Positions 16,546-25,405 are shown, counted from the first letter of the stretch. The stretch is DNA of 64,000 nt from Mycobacterium sp. 852002-10029_SCH5224772 (GCF_001667315.1 NZ_LZHT01000005.1:124001-188000), one strand, 5' to 3'. Notes: generated from the sequence alone by a model not told the origin. Numbers and translations are program-made.

Positions 16546-17742
16546 ATGACCGCCCCGACCGCCCCCGCCGCATCTGATCTGTACTACGACCCGTACAACG
16601 TCGACCTCAATATGAATCCCTATCCGGTGTTCGCCCGGATTCGGGAAGAGGCGCCGCTGTACTACAACGAACAGCACGACTTCTACGCGCTGAGCCGCTA
16701 CGACGACGTCAATAAGGGCGTCATCGACCACGAGACGTTCATCTCCGGGCGCGGAGCCCTGCTCGAGATCATCAAGTCCGGCATGGAAATACCGCCGGGC
16801 ACACTGATTTTCGAGGATCCGCCGATCCACAACATTCACCGCAACCTGCTGTCGCGGGTGTTCACACCGCGCAAAGTGCTCGCCCTCGAGCCGCAGATTC
16901 GCGAATTCACCGCGCGGTGTCTGGATCCGCTGGTCGGGGCGGATCGGTTCGACTTCGTCAACGATCTCGGCGAGCAGATGCCGATGCGCGTCATCGGCAT
17001 GCTGCTGGGTCTCCCCGAGGATCGGCAGCGGCAGATCACCGACCACGGCGAGGAGACCCTGCAAGGGAAAACGGTCGACGCAATGGCCACCGGTGAGGTG
17101 TTCGCGGAGTTCGTCGACTGGCGCGCCGAACACCCGTCCGACGACATCATGACCGACCTGCTCAACGCCGAGTTCGAGGACGAGAACGGCACCGTGCGCA
17201 AGCTGCGCCGCGACGAGCTATTGATGTATCTGACGGTCATCGCCACGGCCGGGTCGGAGACCACCACTCGCCTGATCGGCTGGGCCGGTAAGACACTGGC
17301 CGACTATCCGGATCAGCGCCGCGATCTGGTGGAGAACCCGGGATTGATTCCCCAGGCGATCGAGGAGATCCTGCGCTGGGAGCCGCCCGCGCTACAGATG
17401 GCCCGCTACGTCACCCGCGATGTCGAGTACTACGGCCAGACCGTGCCAGAGGGCTCGGCGATGTTGATGCTCGTCGGCGCCGCCAATCGCGACCACCGCC
17501 GGTTCGCGCCCGACGGCGACGTGTTCGACATCCACCGGGAACAACGCTCGCACATGACATTTGGCGCGGGTACGCATTTCTGCATGGGCAATGCGCTGGC
17601 CCGGTTGGAGGGCCGGATCGCGCTCGAGGAGATCCTCAAGCGCTTCCCGGCGTGGGAGGTCGACTGGGCCAACGCGGTGCCGTCGGAGACCGCCGCGGTC
17701 CGCGGCTGGGCAGCCATGCCCACGTTTGTTTCCCGTTCCTAG
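16546..17742 (+). CDS. Cytochrome P450
   Basis: 398 residues from ATG 16546 (MTAPTAPAASDLYYDPYNVDL). It has the I-helix VIATAGSETTTRLIGW, the K-helix ExxR as EEILRWEPPALQMAR, and the heme-thiolate loop HMTFGAGTHFCMGNALARLEGR, with Cys as axial ligand. It is a soluble actinobacterial class I P450 that would take electrons from a ferredoxin. A P450-type single-cluster ferredoxin exists at 26270, but at a distance. The CYP family number cannot be assigned by reading. Its end overlaps the end of the convergent acg-like gene by 4 bp. Confidence 0.93.
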   Translation: MTAPTAPAASDLYYDPYNVDLNMNPYPVFARIREEAPLYYNEQHDFYALSRYDDVNKGVIDHETFISGRGALLEIIKSGMEIPPGTLIFEDPPIHNIHRNLLSRVFTPRKVLALEPQIREFTARCLDPLVGADRFDFVNDLGEQMPMRVIGMLLGLPEDRQRQITDHGEETLQGKTVDAMATGEVFAEFVDWRAEHPSDDIMTDLLNAEFEDENGTVRKLRRDELLMYLTVIATAGSETTTRLIGWAGKTLADYPDQRRDLVENPGLIPQAIEEILRWEPPALQMARYVTRDVEYYGQTVPEGSAMLMLVGAANRDHRRFAPDGDVFDIHREQRSHMTFGAGTHFCMGNALARLEGRIALEEILKRFPAWEVDWANAVPSETAAVRGWAAMPTFVSRS

Positions 17743-18758
17743 AGACGAGGCGACCACTGCACGACATCGGCGAGCGCGCGCCGCGGCGTCGCCGGCAACG
17801 GGGCCGCGCCCTCCGGTGCCCAACCCAGGCGCAGCAGCATCTGCGGATACCCCTGGGCGCGCCACACGTTATCGCGAAGGGCCGCACGCGTTTCCGGGAT
17901 TTCCAAAGGTTCGGTGACCGGACAGGTGGCCAGTCCCATCGCCGTCGCCGTCAGCAGCAGTGCGCTGGTCGCCTCGCCGGCTCGCAGCTGAGCCAGGCGG
18001 TCGTCGGTTCGGCTGCCGAGCATCAGGATAACGGCATTGTCCTCGGTGGGTGAGGTGCCCGGCGGCTGCGCCAGGCCCGGCCCGGCGAAGATGCGGCCGG
18101 GTACTGGTGCGCCACAATCGTGTTCGGGGATGTTGCGGGCGGGCACGCCGGCCCGGGACCCGTACCGGCCGCTCCACCTTGCGAGTTCGACCAGGTAGTC
18201 GCGGTTGGTCGCGTGGGCCATTGCGGCTCGCTTGACGATCTCATGCAGCTTTTCCGTGGCGTCGACCTTGCGCAGCGCCACCCCCATGCGAGCGGCCGCA
18301 GCGGCCATCGAGGCGATGTCCCGCGCCGCGACCGGGCGTGCGCTGTAGTTCCGCCGATCGGTTCGCCGCTGCGGGATTGCCGTCGCCAGGAGGATGTCGG
18401 TGCGATCGGGGGTGTATGGGGACACCTCGATGGCGGCGAGGTGGCTGGGGTTGGCCGGATCGGGTAGGCGGCGCACGTGGGCGCGCCAGCCCATTGCCGC
18501 CAGAGCGACGACGCAATGATGAAGTGCTGCACCGCAACTCAGGAGCATGTCGCGGCCGTCCGGGTCGGTACTCGGTAACCGCATGCCCGGATCGGTGTAG
18601 AGGTGCAGGCTGGTGCGATCCACGCGCCACCGCCACGGCTGCGTGTTGTCGATTGAGGGTGCCCGGGTTGCCAACGTGAGGACGGCGTCGACGACCTGCG
18701 CATCGGGGAAGGGCCGGGCGTTCTCGGCAGTGGCCTTCGCTTTCACTGTGTCCAACAC
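17739..18758 (-). CDS. Acg-family FMN-binding nitroreductase-like protein
   Basis: 339 residues from GTG 18758 with GGAGGCAGTC upstream. It has TLATRAPSIDNTQPWRWRVD, SCGAALHHCVVALAAMGW, and the late GEATSALLLTATAMGLATCPVTEPLEI and GYPQMLLRLGWAPEG. These fit the Acg (Rv2032/Rv3131/Rv3127) family: two half-nitroreductase domains in one chain, FMN-sequestering, induced by hypoxia and NO in M. tuberculosis (family knowledge). It is divergent from a tgs-type acyltransferase, the same pairing as Rv3131/tgs1. A paralogue lies at 31930 with a near-identical promoter element. Confidence 0.87.
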   Translation of the reverse strand: MLDTVKAKATAENARPFPDAQVVDAVLTLATRAPSIDNTQPWRWRVDRTSLHLYTDPGMRLPSTDPDGRDMLLSCGAALHHCVVALAAMGWRAHVRRLPDPANPSHLAAIEVSPYTPDRTDILLATAIPQRRTDRRNYSARPVAARDIASMAAAAARMGVALRKVDATEKLHEIVKRAAMAHATNRDYLVELARWSGRYGSRAGVPARNIPEHDCGAPVPGRIFAGPGLAQPPGTSPTEDNAVILMLGSRTDDRLAQLRAGEATSALLLTATAMGLATCPVTEPLEIPETRAALRDNVWRAQGYPQMLLRLGWAPEGAAPLPATPRRALADVVQWSPRL

Positions 18759-18811
18759 GACTGCCTCCGATCTCCGGTGACCGAGCCCCTACTTGCGCAA
18801 AAGTCTATATA

Positions 18812-18835
18812 AATGAATACTATCCTCTAAATAGG
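18812..18835 (-). promoter_or_regulatory. 24-bp element shared by both acg-like promoters (copy 1)
   Basis: On the plus strand the element starts AATGAATAC-TATCCTC and ends TAAATAGG. The second copy at 32997-33020 differs at only two positions. It begins 54 bp upstream of the acg-like start at 18758 and is AT-rich in GC-rich surroundings, so it probably contains the promoter and/or a regulator site for the acg-like gene. No other copy was noticed in the window. Confidence 0.6.
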
Positions 18836-18994
18836 CACACCTGCAACCGCGAAAGGCGCTTGGGGCGGATGGCCACCAGGGCGGCAAGACTCGCTGAGAC
18901 TCGCGGCACTGGGGGTTATCGGCGGCGCCGACACGCCTTTGGGTCGGCGATAGCGCCGCTGCCGTCGTCCATTTGGGTGCATGAGCGCCTGGGC

Positions 18995-19014
18995 TTGGGG
19001 ACTTTTGGCCCTGC
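18995..19014 (+). promoter_or_regulatory. DosR-like box upstream of the tgs-type gene
   Basis: TTGGGGACTTTTGGCCCTGC matches the DosR (DevR) consensus TTSGGGACTWWAGTCCCSAA in the whole left half-site and in GxCCC of the right half. It lies 69 bp before the acyltransferase start, a usual activating distance, in the acg-tgs divergent gap. A weaker TTGGGG-containing match is at 18860. In M. tuberculosis the Rv3131-tgs1 gap is controlled by DosR (established). Site function here is inferred. Confidence 0.7.
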
Positions 19015-19082
19015 TGTCGACGGTTCCGCACGACGGATAATGGTGTTACGAACAGTTGCATATAAGTTGGGAGGTGGCGGCC

Positions 19083-20492
19083 ATGGACCAATTGACCACC
19101 CTTGATGCCGGTTTTCTCAAGGCGGAAGACGCCGATCGGCACGTGAGTTTGGCGATCGGCGGTCTGGCCGTCATCGAGGGTCCGATCCCGGACCGGGACG
19201 AGTTGATGACGACCCTCGCGCTGCGGATCCGCGCATGCCCCCGATTCGGGCAGCGCCTGCGCACGCGCCCGTTCGACCTCGGTGCGCCCGAATGGGTGGA
19301 CGATCCAAACTTTGATCTCGGTCGTCATGTACGGCACATCGCGCTGCCGCGGCCCGGGGACGACCGAGAGCTGTTCCAGCTTGCGGCCGACGTGATCTCC
19401 CGGCGCCTGGACCGGGATCGCCCGCTGTGGGAAATCTGGATCATCGAAGGGCTCAGCGACAACCGGTGGGCGATGCTCACCAAGATCCACCACTGCATGG
19501 CCGACGGAATTGCCGCCACCCACATGCTCGCCGGCCTGTGCGATGATGGCATCGGCGAGAGCTTCGCAAGTCATATCCGTGCCACCAAAGAACCTGAAGC
19601 GCAAGGAGTCTCACGCAGCCGACCGGGACTCAATCCATTGAACATGCTGGGCGGCCTGTGGACTGCGTCGACGGCCATCACGGCGACCGCTGCCCGCACA
19701 GCGCTGGGCGCCGCGGAAATCGCCGTCGGCTTGCTGCGGCCCACGACGACGTCGCTCAACGGGCCGATCACCACGTTGCGCCGGTACGGCGTCGCGCGCG
19801 TGCCACTCGCCGACATCGCGCAGGTATGCCAGACCTTCGATGTCACCATCAATGACGTTGCGCTGGCAGCGATCACGGAGAGCTACCGCAACATCCTCGT
19901 TCAGCGGGGGGAAGCACCGCTACCGGATGCGCTTCGCGCGCTGGTGCCGGTGTCGATGCGGTCCGTCGACGCGTTGGACAAAACCGACAACCGGGTGTCG
20001 GTGATGCTGCCGTACCTACCGGTCGACGAGGAGCACCCGATCGAGCGGCTGCGGACAGTCCACTCCCGCTTGGACCGCACGAAGTCTCACGGTCAGCGCC
20101 AGGCGGGCCACGCCTTCGTGTCGTTGGCCAATCGCATTCCATTTCCCCTGACCGCGTGGGCGGTCCGGTTGTTGACCCAGTTGCCGCAGCGCGGCGTCAC
20201 CACGCTGGCAACGAATGTTCCGGGGCCTCGTCAGCCGTTGCAGCTCATGGGGCAGCGGGTGCTCAGCGTGTTCCCGGTCCCGCCGATTGCGATGCAATTG
20301 CGAACCGGAGTGGCCATGTTGAGCTATGCCGAGGACCTGTTCTTCGGCGTCCTCGCCGACTACGAGGCCGTGGCCGACATCGATGCACTGGGCCGCGGAA
20401 TCGAGCTGGCGGTGGCCCACCTGGTGGCGATCAGCAAGCAGCGCAAACGAATACATGGTCGCCGAGGGCTGACGCTCGTTGCCAACAGTTAA
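19083..20492 (+). CDS. WS/DGAT/MGAT family O-acyltransferase (triacylglycerol synthase type)
   Basis: 469 residues from ATG 19083 (MDQLTTLDAGFLKAED) behind GGGAGGTGGCGG. The catalytic HHxxxDG motif is KIHHCMADGIAATHML, about residue 137. It continues with the typical PLWEIWIIEGL, ALVPVSMR and TLATNVPGPRQPLQLMG. It uses acyl-CoA to esterify diacylglycerol or long-chain alcohols at the membrane, making storage lipid. Divergent from an acg-like gene with a DosR-like box between, it matches the tgs1 arrangement of dormancy lipid storage. I do not give the symbol because mycobacteria have many paralogues. Confidence 0.9.
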   Translation: MDQLTTLDAGFLKAEDADRHVSLAIGGLAVIEGPIPDRDELMTTLALRIRACPRFGQRLRTRPFDLGAPEWVDDPNFDLGRHVRHIALPRPGDDRELFQLAADVISRRLDRDRPLWEIWIIEGLSDNRWAMLTKIHHCMADGIAATHMLAGLCDDGIGESFASHIRATKEPEAQGVSRSRPGLNPLNMLGGLWTASTAITATAARTALGAAEIAVGLLRPTTTSLNGPITTLRRYGVARVPLADIAQVCQTFDVTINDVALAAITESYRNILVQRGEAPLPDALRALVPVSMRSVDALDKTDNRVSVMLPYLPVDEEHPIERLRTVHSRLDRTKSHGQRQAGHAFVSLANRIPFPLTAWAVRLLTQLPQRGVTTLATNVPGPRQPLQLMGQRVLSVFPVPPIAMQLRTGVAMLSYAEDLFFGVLADYEAVADIDALGRGIELAVAHLVAISKQRKRIHGRRGLTLVANS

Positions 20493-20575
20493 CAAGACGC
20501 GCGTTGACTGGTTGGTCGCCGCCGGTGCGCTGTGGCCGTGTGCCTATGCTGTGTGACGAGAAAGGAGCCTGACCG

Positions 20576-20908
20576 ATGGACAAGATCTCGCTCACAGCTC
20601 TCGCGCGCGAGCAGCTGGCGGCCGCGCACCGGGCCGCCAGCGGCCGCAGCGCGCATACGGTGTACGGCGGTCATCAACACACTTTGCGGCAAACCATGGT
20701 CGCCCTGACCGCCGGATCGGCACTTTCCGACCACGACAGCCCCGGCGAAGCCACGTTGCAGGTATTGCACGGGCGCGTCCGCCTGACGTCACCCGAGACC
20801 AGCTGGGACGGGGCCCCGGGCGATCACCTGGTGATCCCACCGACCCGCCACGGGCTACAGGCCGTCGAAGACTCCGTCGTCCTGCTCACCGTCGCCAAAC
20901 ACGTTTAG
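20576..20908 (+). CDS. Small cupin-domain protein
   Basis: 110 residues. A single cupin barrel: TAGSALSDHDSPGEATLQVLHGRVRLTS (first cupin motif with His and Glu) and GAPGDHLVIPPTRHGLQAVEDSVVLLTVAKHV (second motif with His). AAAGGAG precedes the ATG. Such small cupins bind a metal or small ligand, and similar ones are found near tgs1/DosR genes, but no reaction can be assigned. It follows the acyltransferase after 83 bp and converges on the nitrite reductase gene. Confidence 0.8.
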   Translation: MDKISLTALAREQLAAAHRAASGRSAHTVYGGHQHTLRQTMVALTAGSALSDHDSPGEATLQVLHGRVRLTSPETSWDGAPGDHLVIPPTRHGLQAVEDSVVLLTVAKHV

Positions 20909-20918
20909 AGGTCGCCGA

Positions 20919-23510
20919 TTACCGCCCGGCGACCTCGATGATGCCGTGAGCGCCGCGTTCGGCGTCGACCATCGCGTGTGACACGAACGGGTATCGGCCC
21001 GGCTCGCCGAAGGTCAATTCGACGAATCCGCCTTGTGCCGCAAACAATCCGAGTGTCTGCGCGCCGCCGGTGCCCGGGCCTCGCCTTCCGCCCAGCCGGT
21101 AGTCGCCCTCGGACCACGCGGTGTCGAACTGCCCCCCGACGACGTGGAACGACGTGCCTCGGTTCGGTCCCGCGGCGAGCACCCAGATGCGAACACGCTC
21201 GCCCACCCGGGCGGTCAGTGGCGCATGGTCGTATTGGCGCGCGTAGCCGTTGAACACCACCAAATCCGGCTTGTCGGTGGCGACCTTGTCGGCGTCGGCC
21301 TCGCCGCCGGGTGCGCCGAGGTACATCTCCGACTGCACGATCACGTATTCACGGTCGACGCGCGGCAGGTCCGGCGGGTCGATGATCACCGCGCCGAACA
21401 TGCCGTTGGCGATGTGCAGTGACATCGGCATTGTCGAGCAGTGGTACAGCCAGATTCCCGCCCGGGTCGCGGTGAACCGATACACCAGGCGCTGGCCGGG
21501 TTGGATGGTCCGCATCGGTTCGTCGGGCGCGAGCGCCCCGGCGTGAAAGTCGATCGAATGACCAGAGTTGCCGTCGTTGACGAGGGTGACCTCGAAGACG
21601 TCGCCGACCTTGCCGCGCAACGTGGGGCCGGGCGCGCTGCCACCGAATGTCCAGAGCCGCTGGGTGATTCCGGGCGAGACCTCCCGCTGGATCTCGGTCA
21701 CGGGCAGCGTCACGCGATGCTGAGCCGTGGCCGGGAGCAGCGCGGCGTCGCGCGGGGCAAATCCCGGGCCCGGGTCGGCGCCTAGGCTGCGGGCGATGTC
21801 GCCGGGAGGGATCGCCGCGTCGGCCGCCGGCCCGTGGTGACCCGGATGCACCGAATGCGTTGTGGGCATTGGCGCGCCGGTCACCCGGACGGAAAAAGTC
21901 ATGCCCATTTGCCGGTGTCCGGCAACGGCGCACCAGCCGTCGAGGCTGGAGCCGATCACCCCGGCATCGAGGACCGTCGATTCGCCCGGCGCGATCCGTC
22001 CGGTACGGGTGCCGTTGGACAGCACCAGATCGTGTTGGTCGGTACCGGTATTGGCAAGGGTGATCTGCAGCCGGTCCCCGGCGGGAACGTCGATCGTGTC
22101 CGGCAAGAAGCGCATGCCCTCGATGCGCACAGACGCCACGGTGGTGTGCCCGGTGGCGGCCACAGCCACCCGAGGCGAGGTGCCCATCCCGAGCGACGCG
22201 GGGTCGGCCGCCACGCCGGCCGCGGTCGCCAGCACGACGACCCCGAGCCCGGCGGCGGCGACGCCCAGGCGGTGTCGGGGCGGTGGCCCTTGCGGTTGGA
22301 CTGGGGCCGTGGACTTTTCGCGATCCCGGTGTGCCCGCCACACCGCCCGAACCAGCAGCGGCAGGAAGGCGGCGTATGACACCAGCACCAGAATCGATGC
22401 CGCGACCCGCACCAGGCTCGGAGCCGGAAGAACGCAGAGCAACAACCCGGCGTTGGCGACGGTGAGCCGCCACGGAGCCCCCCGCTCCAGCTCGGCTCCG
22501 GCCGCCAGCGTCGCCGCCCGTCCGCCCATCACGACGGGTGCCAGGTAGGTCAGTGACCCGAGCAGCACCTGAACCAGGAAGCCGGCCAGCACCGGCGCGG
22601 TGAGTTCGCCGGCCGCCGCGACATCCGCGGGCCACGTCGGCGAGGCTGCCAGCGTGACGGCGGCGAAGGCCAGCGACCCGATCAGCCAGGCCACGCCCGC
22701 CAATACCGACAGGGTCGCAAAGTCGTTGGGCCGCTTGCGGCGGATCTCGTCGAGGTGCGGCCGCAGCACGATCCCGGCGGCACCGAGGTACCCGAGCGCG
22801 CCCAGCCCGGTGATCGGCGGTGACCCGACCACCGCACCGACGGCGATCACGGCCAGGGCGATTAACAGCGCCGGCAGGCCGCGGCGGGCGGCCACCTCGA
22901 CCCCGTTGGCCATCCGGGTGCGCAGCATCGTCGGCCACAGCGTGACCAGCGTGCCTAGGACCGTGAGCCCGACCCAGCCGAAGAGATTCACCGCCGCGTG
23001 CGCGATGACGAACCGCTCGTGGAGGCGGCCCGGCAGAGCCGAATTCGCCATCGCCACACCAAGTCCCGCGCCAACCGCCAGGCACCCCGTCGCGGCTACG
23101 TAGTAGCGCACGGTGACGCCGAAGCGGGCGGGCAGTGCGGTACGCATCTGCTGCAGGAGCGTCGCCCCATGCGCCAGGGCGACGACGGCGACCACGACTC
23201 CGCCCGCCAGAACCACCGGCCACCAGCGTCCCAACATGCCGGCGACCACCGCGACGGCACCGGCGTTAAAGCCCGCGATGCGCAACACTTCTGCCGTCCG
23301 CGCGGGATCCGGCGGCCGGCGCAGCAACGCGTCGGCGAAATGCCGGCTCCAGATCAGGATCGCGTTGCCGGCCGCGCCGAGCGCCAGCAGATGGACCAAC
23401 AGCCAATCGGACAGCGGAATGAACCGATGCGCGACCGCCACCACGACGAGCGCGGCCAGCCAGGCGAATACGACCGCCCCGACGCGCAGGTGCCATCCCG
23501 AGCGATTCAT
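20919..23510 (-). CDS. Membrane-anchored copper nitrite reductase: polytopic N-terminus + cupredoxin + NirK two-domain core
   Basis: 863 residues. About 1-400 is polytopic membrane with roughly 10-11 hydrophobic segments. About 440-550 is a plastocyanin-like cupredoxin (VRIEGMRFLPDTIDVPAGD, then DLVLSNG and GWCAVAGHRQMGM with Cys-His-Met ligands). The rest is a NirK/AniA core. There GHSIDFHAG supplies the type 1 His, catalytic Asp and type 2 His. YHCSTMPMSLHIANGM supplies type 2 His, type 1 Cys, His and Met. SFHVVGG supplies the catalytic His and FVSHAM the last type 2 His. All catalytic positions are present, so nitrite-to-NO reduction outside the membrane is predicted. It starts within the stop of the NnrS-like gene (ATGA). 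Confidence 0.87.
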   Translation of the reverse strand: MNRSGWHLRVGAVVFAWLAALVVVAVAHRFIPLSDWLLVHLLALGAAGNAILIWSRHFADALLRRPPDPARTAEVLRIAGFNAGAVAVVAGMLGRWWPVVLAGGVVVAVVALAHGATLLQQMRTALPARFGVTVRYYVAATGCLAVGAGLGVAMANSALPGRLHERFVIAHAAVNLFGWVGLTVLGTLVTLWPTMLRTRMANGVEVAARRGLPALLIALAVIAVGAVVGSPPITGLGALGYLGAAGIVLRPHLDEIRRKRPNDFATLSVLAGVAWLIGSLAFAAVTLAASPTWPADVAAAGELTAPVLAGFLVQVLLGSLTYLAPVVMGGRAATLAAGAELERGAPWRLTVANAGLLLCVLPAPSLVRVAASILVLVSYAAFLPLLVRAVWRAHRDREKSTAPVQPQGPPPRHRLGVAAAGLGVVVLATAAGVAADPASLGMGTSPRVAVAATGHTTVASVRIEGMRFLPDTIDVPAGDRLQITLANTGTDQHDLVLSNGTRTGRIAPGESTVLDAGVIGSSLDGWCAVAGHRQMGMTFSVRVTGAPMPTTHSVHPGHHGPAADAAIPPGDIARSLGADPGPGFAPRDAALLPATAQHRVTLPVTEIQREVSPGITQRLWTFGGSAPGPTLRGKVGDVFEVTLVNDGNSGHSIDFHAGALAPDEPMRTIQPGQRLVYRFTATRAGIWLYHCSTMPMSLHIANGMFGAVIIDPPDLPRVDREYVIVQSEMYLGAPGGEADADKVATDKPDLVVFNGYARQYDHAPLTARVGERVRIWVLAAGPNRGTSFHVVGGQFDTAWSEGDYRLGGRRGPGTGGAQTLGLFAAQGGFVELTFGEPGRYPFVSHAMVDAERGAHGIIEVAGR

Positions 23511-24601
23511 GCCGGCACCCGTCTGGCTGCGCGCAGGGCCGAACTGAGCGCGACGGCAATGAATCCGAGGACGGCCACGATGTTGAGGACGCCGCCCGCT
23601 TGCAACGCCCAGTGGAAACCGCGTGCGTCACCGACTCCCAGCCGCAGCAGCAGCGACACATGCAACACCGCGGCCGGGCCATACATCAGCGGGGTATAGG
23701 GCAGCGGGCGACGCAGCACGGCCGGCAGAATCACGGGCGCGTGCGCCATGATCATCGACAGCACAAAGCCCAGCATCACCGCGTGCACTACCGCGTCATA
23801 GCCTGCGCCGGAAGGGATCTGGCCGACCAGCAACCATGTCGAGGCCGGCACCAGCAGCCATCCGTAGCCGGCGAGCAGGCATACCGCCATGTATCTGGGC
23901 AGCCCCGTCGCCCGCACCGTGCTGCGGGCGACGTCGAACCGGCTCAGCCACGCCACCGCCGCCAGCAGCGCCGCGCCGAGCAGCGGATAGCCGAACGCCG
24001 GCCATAACAGCGCGGCGACGGTGGCCGCGACGATCGCCGCCGCGATCGCGGTGAGCAGCACCTCTGCCCGGGTGCCGAGCATCGGGTCGACGCGGGCGAG
24101 TTCGAGGCGTTCCCCGACGATCGTGAGGATCAAAAATCCCGACAGCCAGGGCAAAAGATCGGGAACCGGTACGCCGCCCAGCCACAACAGTGCCGCGCCG
24201 GTCGCCAGAACCGCGCCGCCGACCTGCACCAGAACCGACACGTCGGCGGCCCGCCGCCAAAGCGGCACGTACACCGCAATCAAGAGCGCCGATCCGGCGA
24301 GCAACAACACGCCGCCGAGGTTTCGGGGCGCCCGGGTGACCAGCAGCACCGCGCCGGCGCCGAGGAACATCGGGCTCAGGTAGGCCCACCAGTGCTGCGC
24401 TGCCACGGCCCGCTCCAGCGCGATCACCGTTCCGACGAACCCGAGCACCAGCAGGATGCCGTGCACCTCGGTCAGCCGGGTGGTTTCGATCGGTGCGGGC
24501 AGGCCGAGCAGCATCAGCGCCGCGTCAAGTCCGGCCAACAGCGCGAACCCGCCGGGCACCAACAGCAGCGCCCGGGGCGGGATGGCCCGGTCAGTCATCA
24601 T
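23507..24601 (-). CDS. NnrS-like heme-copper-type membrane protein
   Basis: About 364 residues and almost entirely membrane, with roughly 11-12 segments. Conserved-looking His clusters are EVHGILLVLGF, AVVHAVMLGFVLSMIMAHAPVILPAVL and AAVLHVSLLLRLGVGD. These match NnrS-family proteins, which bind heme and copper and relieve NO stress in denitrifying bacteria (family knowledge). Two adjacent ATGs (24601, 24598) are possible starts. Both overlap the end of the regulator gene, and the end overlaps the NirK gene. Middle gene of the regulator-nnrS-nirK operon. Confidence 0.75.
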   Translation of the reverse strand: MMTDRAIPPRALLLVPGGFALLAGLDAALMLLGLPAPIETTRLTEVHGILLVLGFVGTVIALERAVAAQHWWAYLSPMFLGAGAVLLVTRAPRNLGGVLLLAGSALLIAVYVPLWRRAADVSVLVQVGGAVLATGAALLWLGGVPVPDLLPWLSGFLILTIVGERLELARVDPMLGTRAEVLLTAIAAAIVAATVAALLWPAFGYPLLGAALLAAVAWLSRFDVARSTVRATGLPRYMAVCLLAGYGWLLVPASTWLLVGQIPSGAGYDAVVHAVMLGFVLSMIMAHAPVILPAVLRRPLPYTPLMYGPAAVLHVSLLLRLGVGDARGFHWALQAGGVLNIVAVLGFIAVALSSALRAARRVPA

Positions 24602-25310
24602 GCCGCACAACGGGATCGGGCAGAAATAGCCGACAGGCGCCGGGTTCGGCGAACGGGATCAGACCGAGGCCCGGTACGCCGGCGGCACCGAGCCGCTCGA
24701 GCATTCCCTCGACGATGCCGAGGTGGACCTGACACACGATGGTCGGATAGCGACGGGCCGCATTCAGCAGGGGGCAGCGGCGCAGCGCGATGCCGCCGGT
24801 ACCTCCGTGCGCGCCCGGCGCATTGGGGTCCTCATCCGGCGCAAAGCCGAGGCGGGCCAGCGCGTCGAGCACGGACTGTCGCGGATCATCGCCGGACTGG
24901 CTGCACTCGTCGATGAGTTCGCGTCCCCACTCGACGCCTGCGGCGCGCGCGTCGCGCTCCGGGTGGGCGCTGGTGCGAGCCAGCTGTCCGGCCAGCGCGG
25001 TCGCCAAACCCGCGTAGTCACGCATCGCTACCGCGGGGTCGGCGGCTGAGGCCCGATACGACGTGGCGGGACGCCCGCGTCCGGGTGTCCGGGCGAGGGA
25101 ACGCTCGACGAGCCCAAGCTCGACGACCGCGTCGAGATGTTCGCGAACGGTGTTCGCGTGCAAGTCAAGAGCCGCGGCGGCGTCCGCGACCCGGACGGGG
25201 GAGTGCGCGCGCACGTACTCGAGCACCCGCAGTCGCTGCCCGGACAGCGCCACCGGCGCCTCCAGCACTGGCGTCGGTCGGGGGCCGAGAACTATTGACT
25301 CTTTTTTCAC
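24591..25310 (-). CDS. SufR-like winged-helix regulator with three conserved cysteines
   Basis: 239 residues from GTG 25310. N-terminal ArsR/DeoR-type helix-turn-helix: RLRVLEYVRAHSPVRVADAAAALDLHANTVREHLDAVVELGLVE, then a wing RTPGRGRPATSYRA. The C-terminal domain has Cys residues in LRRCPLLNAARRYPTIVCQVHLGIVEG and FAEPGACRLFL. This spacing recurs in the regulator at 33052 and resembles the Fe-S-cluster site of SufR-type repressors. A redox/NO-sensing [Fe-S] repressor is predicted (inference). It heads the operon for NnrS-like and NirK, and a perfect palindrome lies directly before its start codon. Confidence 0.8.
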   Translation of the reverse strand: MKKESIVLGPRPTPVLEAPVALSGQRLRVLEYVRAHSPVRVADAAAALDLHANTVREHLDAVVELGLVERSLARTPGRGRPATSYRASAADPAVAMRDYAGLATALAGQLARTSAHPERDARAAGVEWGRELIDECSQSGDDPRQSVLDALARLGFAPDEDPNAPGAHGGTGGIALRRCPLLNAARRYPTIVCQVHLGIVEGMLERLGAAGVPGLGLIPFAEPGACRLFLPDPVVRHDD

Positions 25311-25312
25311 GG

Positions 25313-25330
25313 AATTTACTGTAGTAAATT
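25313..25330. promoter_or_regulatory. 18-bp palindrome, operator for the regulator-nnrS-nirK / hemerythrin divergent promoters
   Basis: AATTTACTGTAGTAAATT is AATTTACT and its exact reverse complement AGTAAATT around a 2-bp centre. It is 2 bp upstream of the regulator start codon and 75 bp before the divergent hemerythrin-DUF2249 gene. The position would block initiation of the regulator operon, so autoregulation by the SufR-like protein is the natural reading. Differs from the five-copy operator seen elsewhere in the window. Confidence 0.7.
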
Positions 25331-25405
25331 ATTGGGCGATGCACATAGGGCAGTGAGTCACATTCGCTCAGCGGAGCGATCGGGCTCAACGGAAAGGAAC
25401 CAAAC

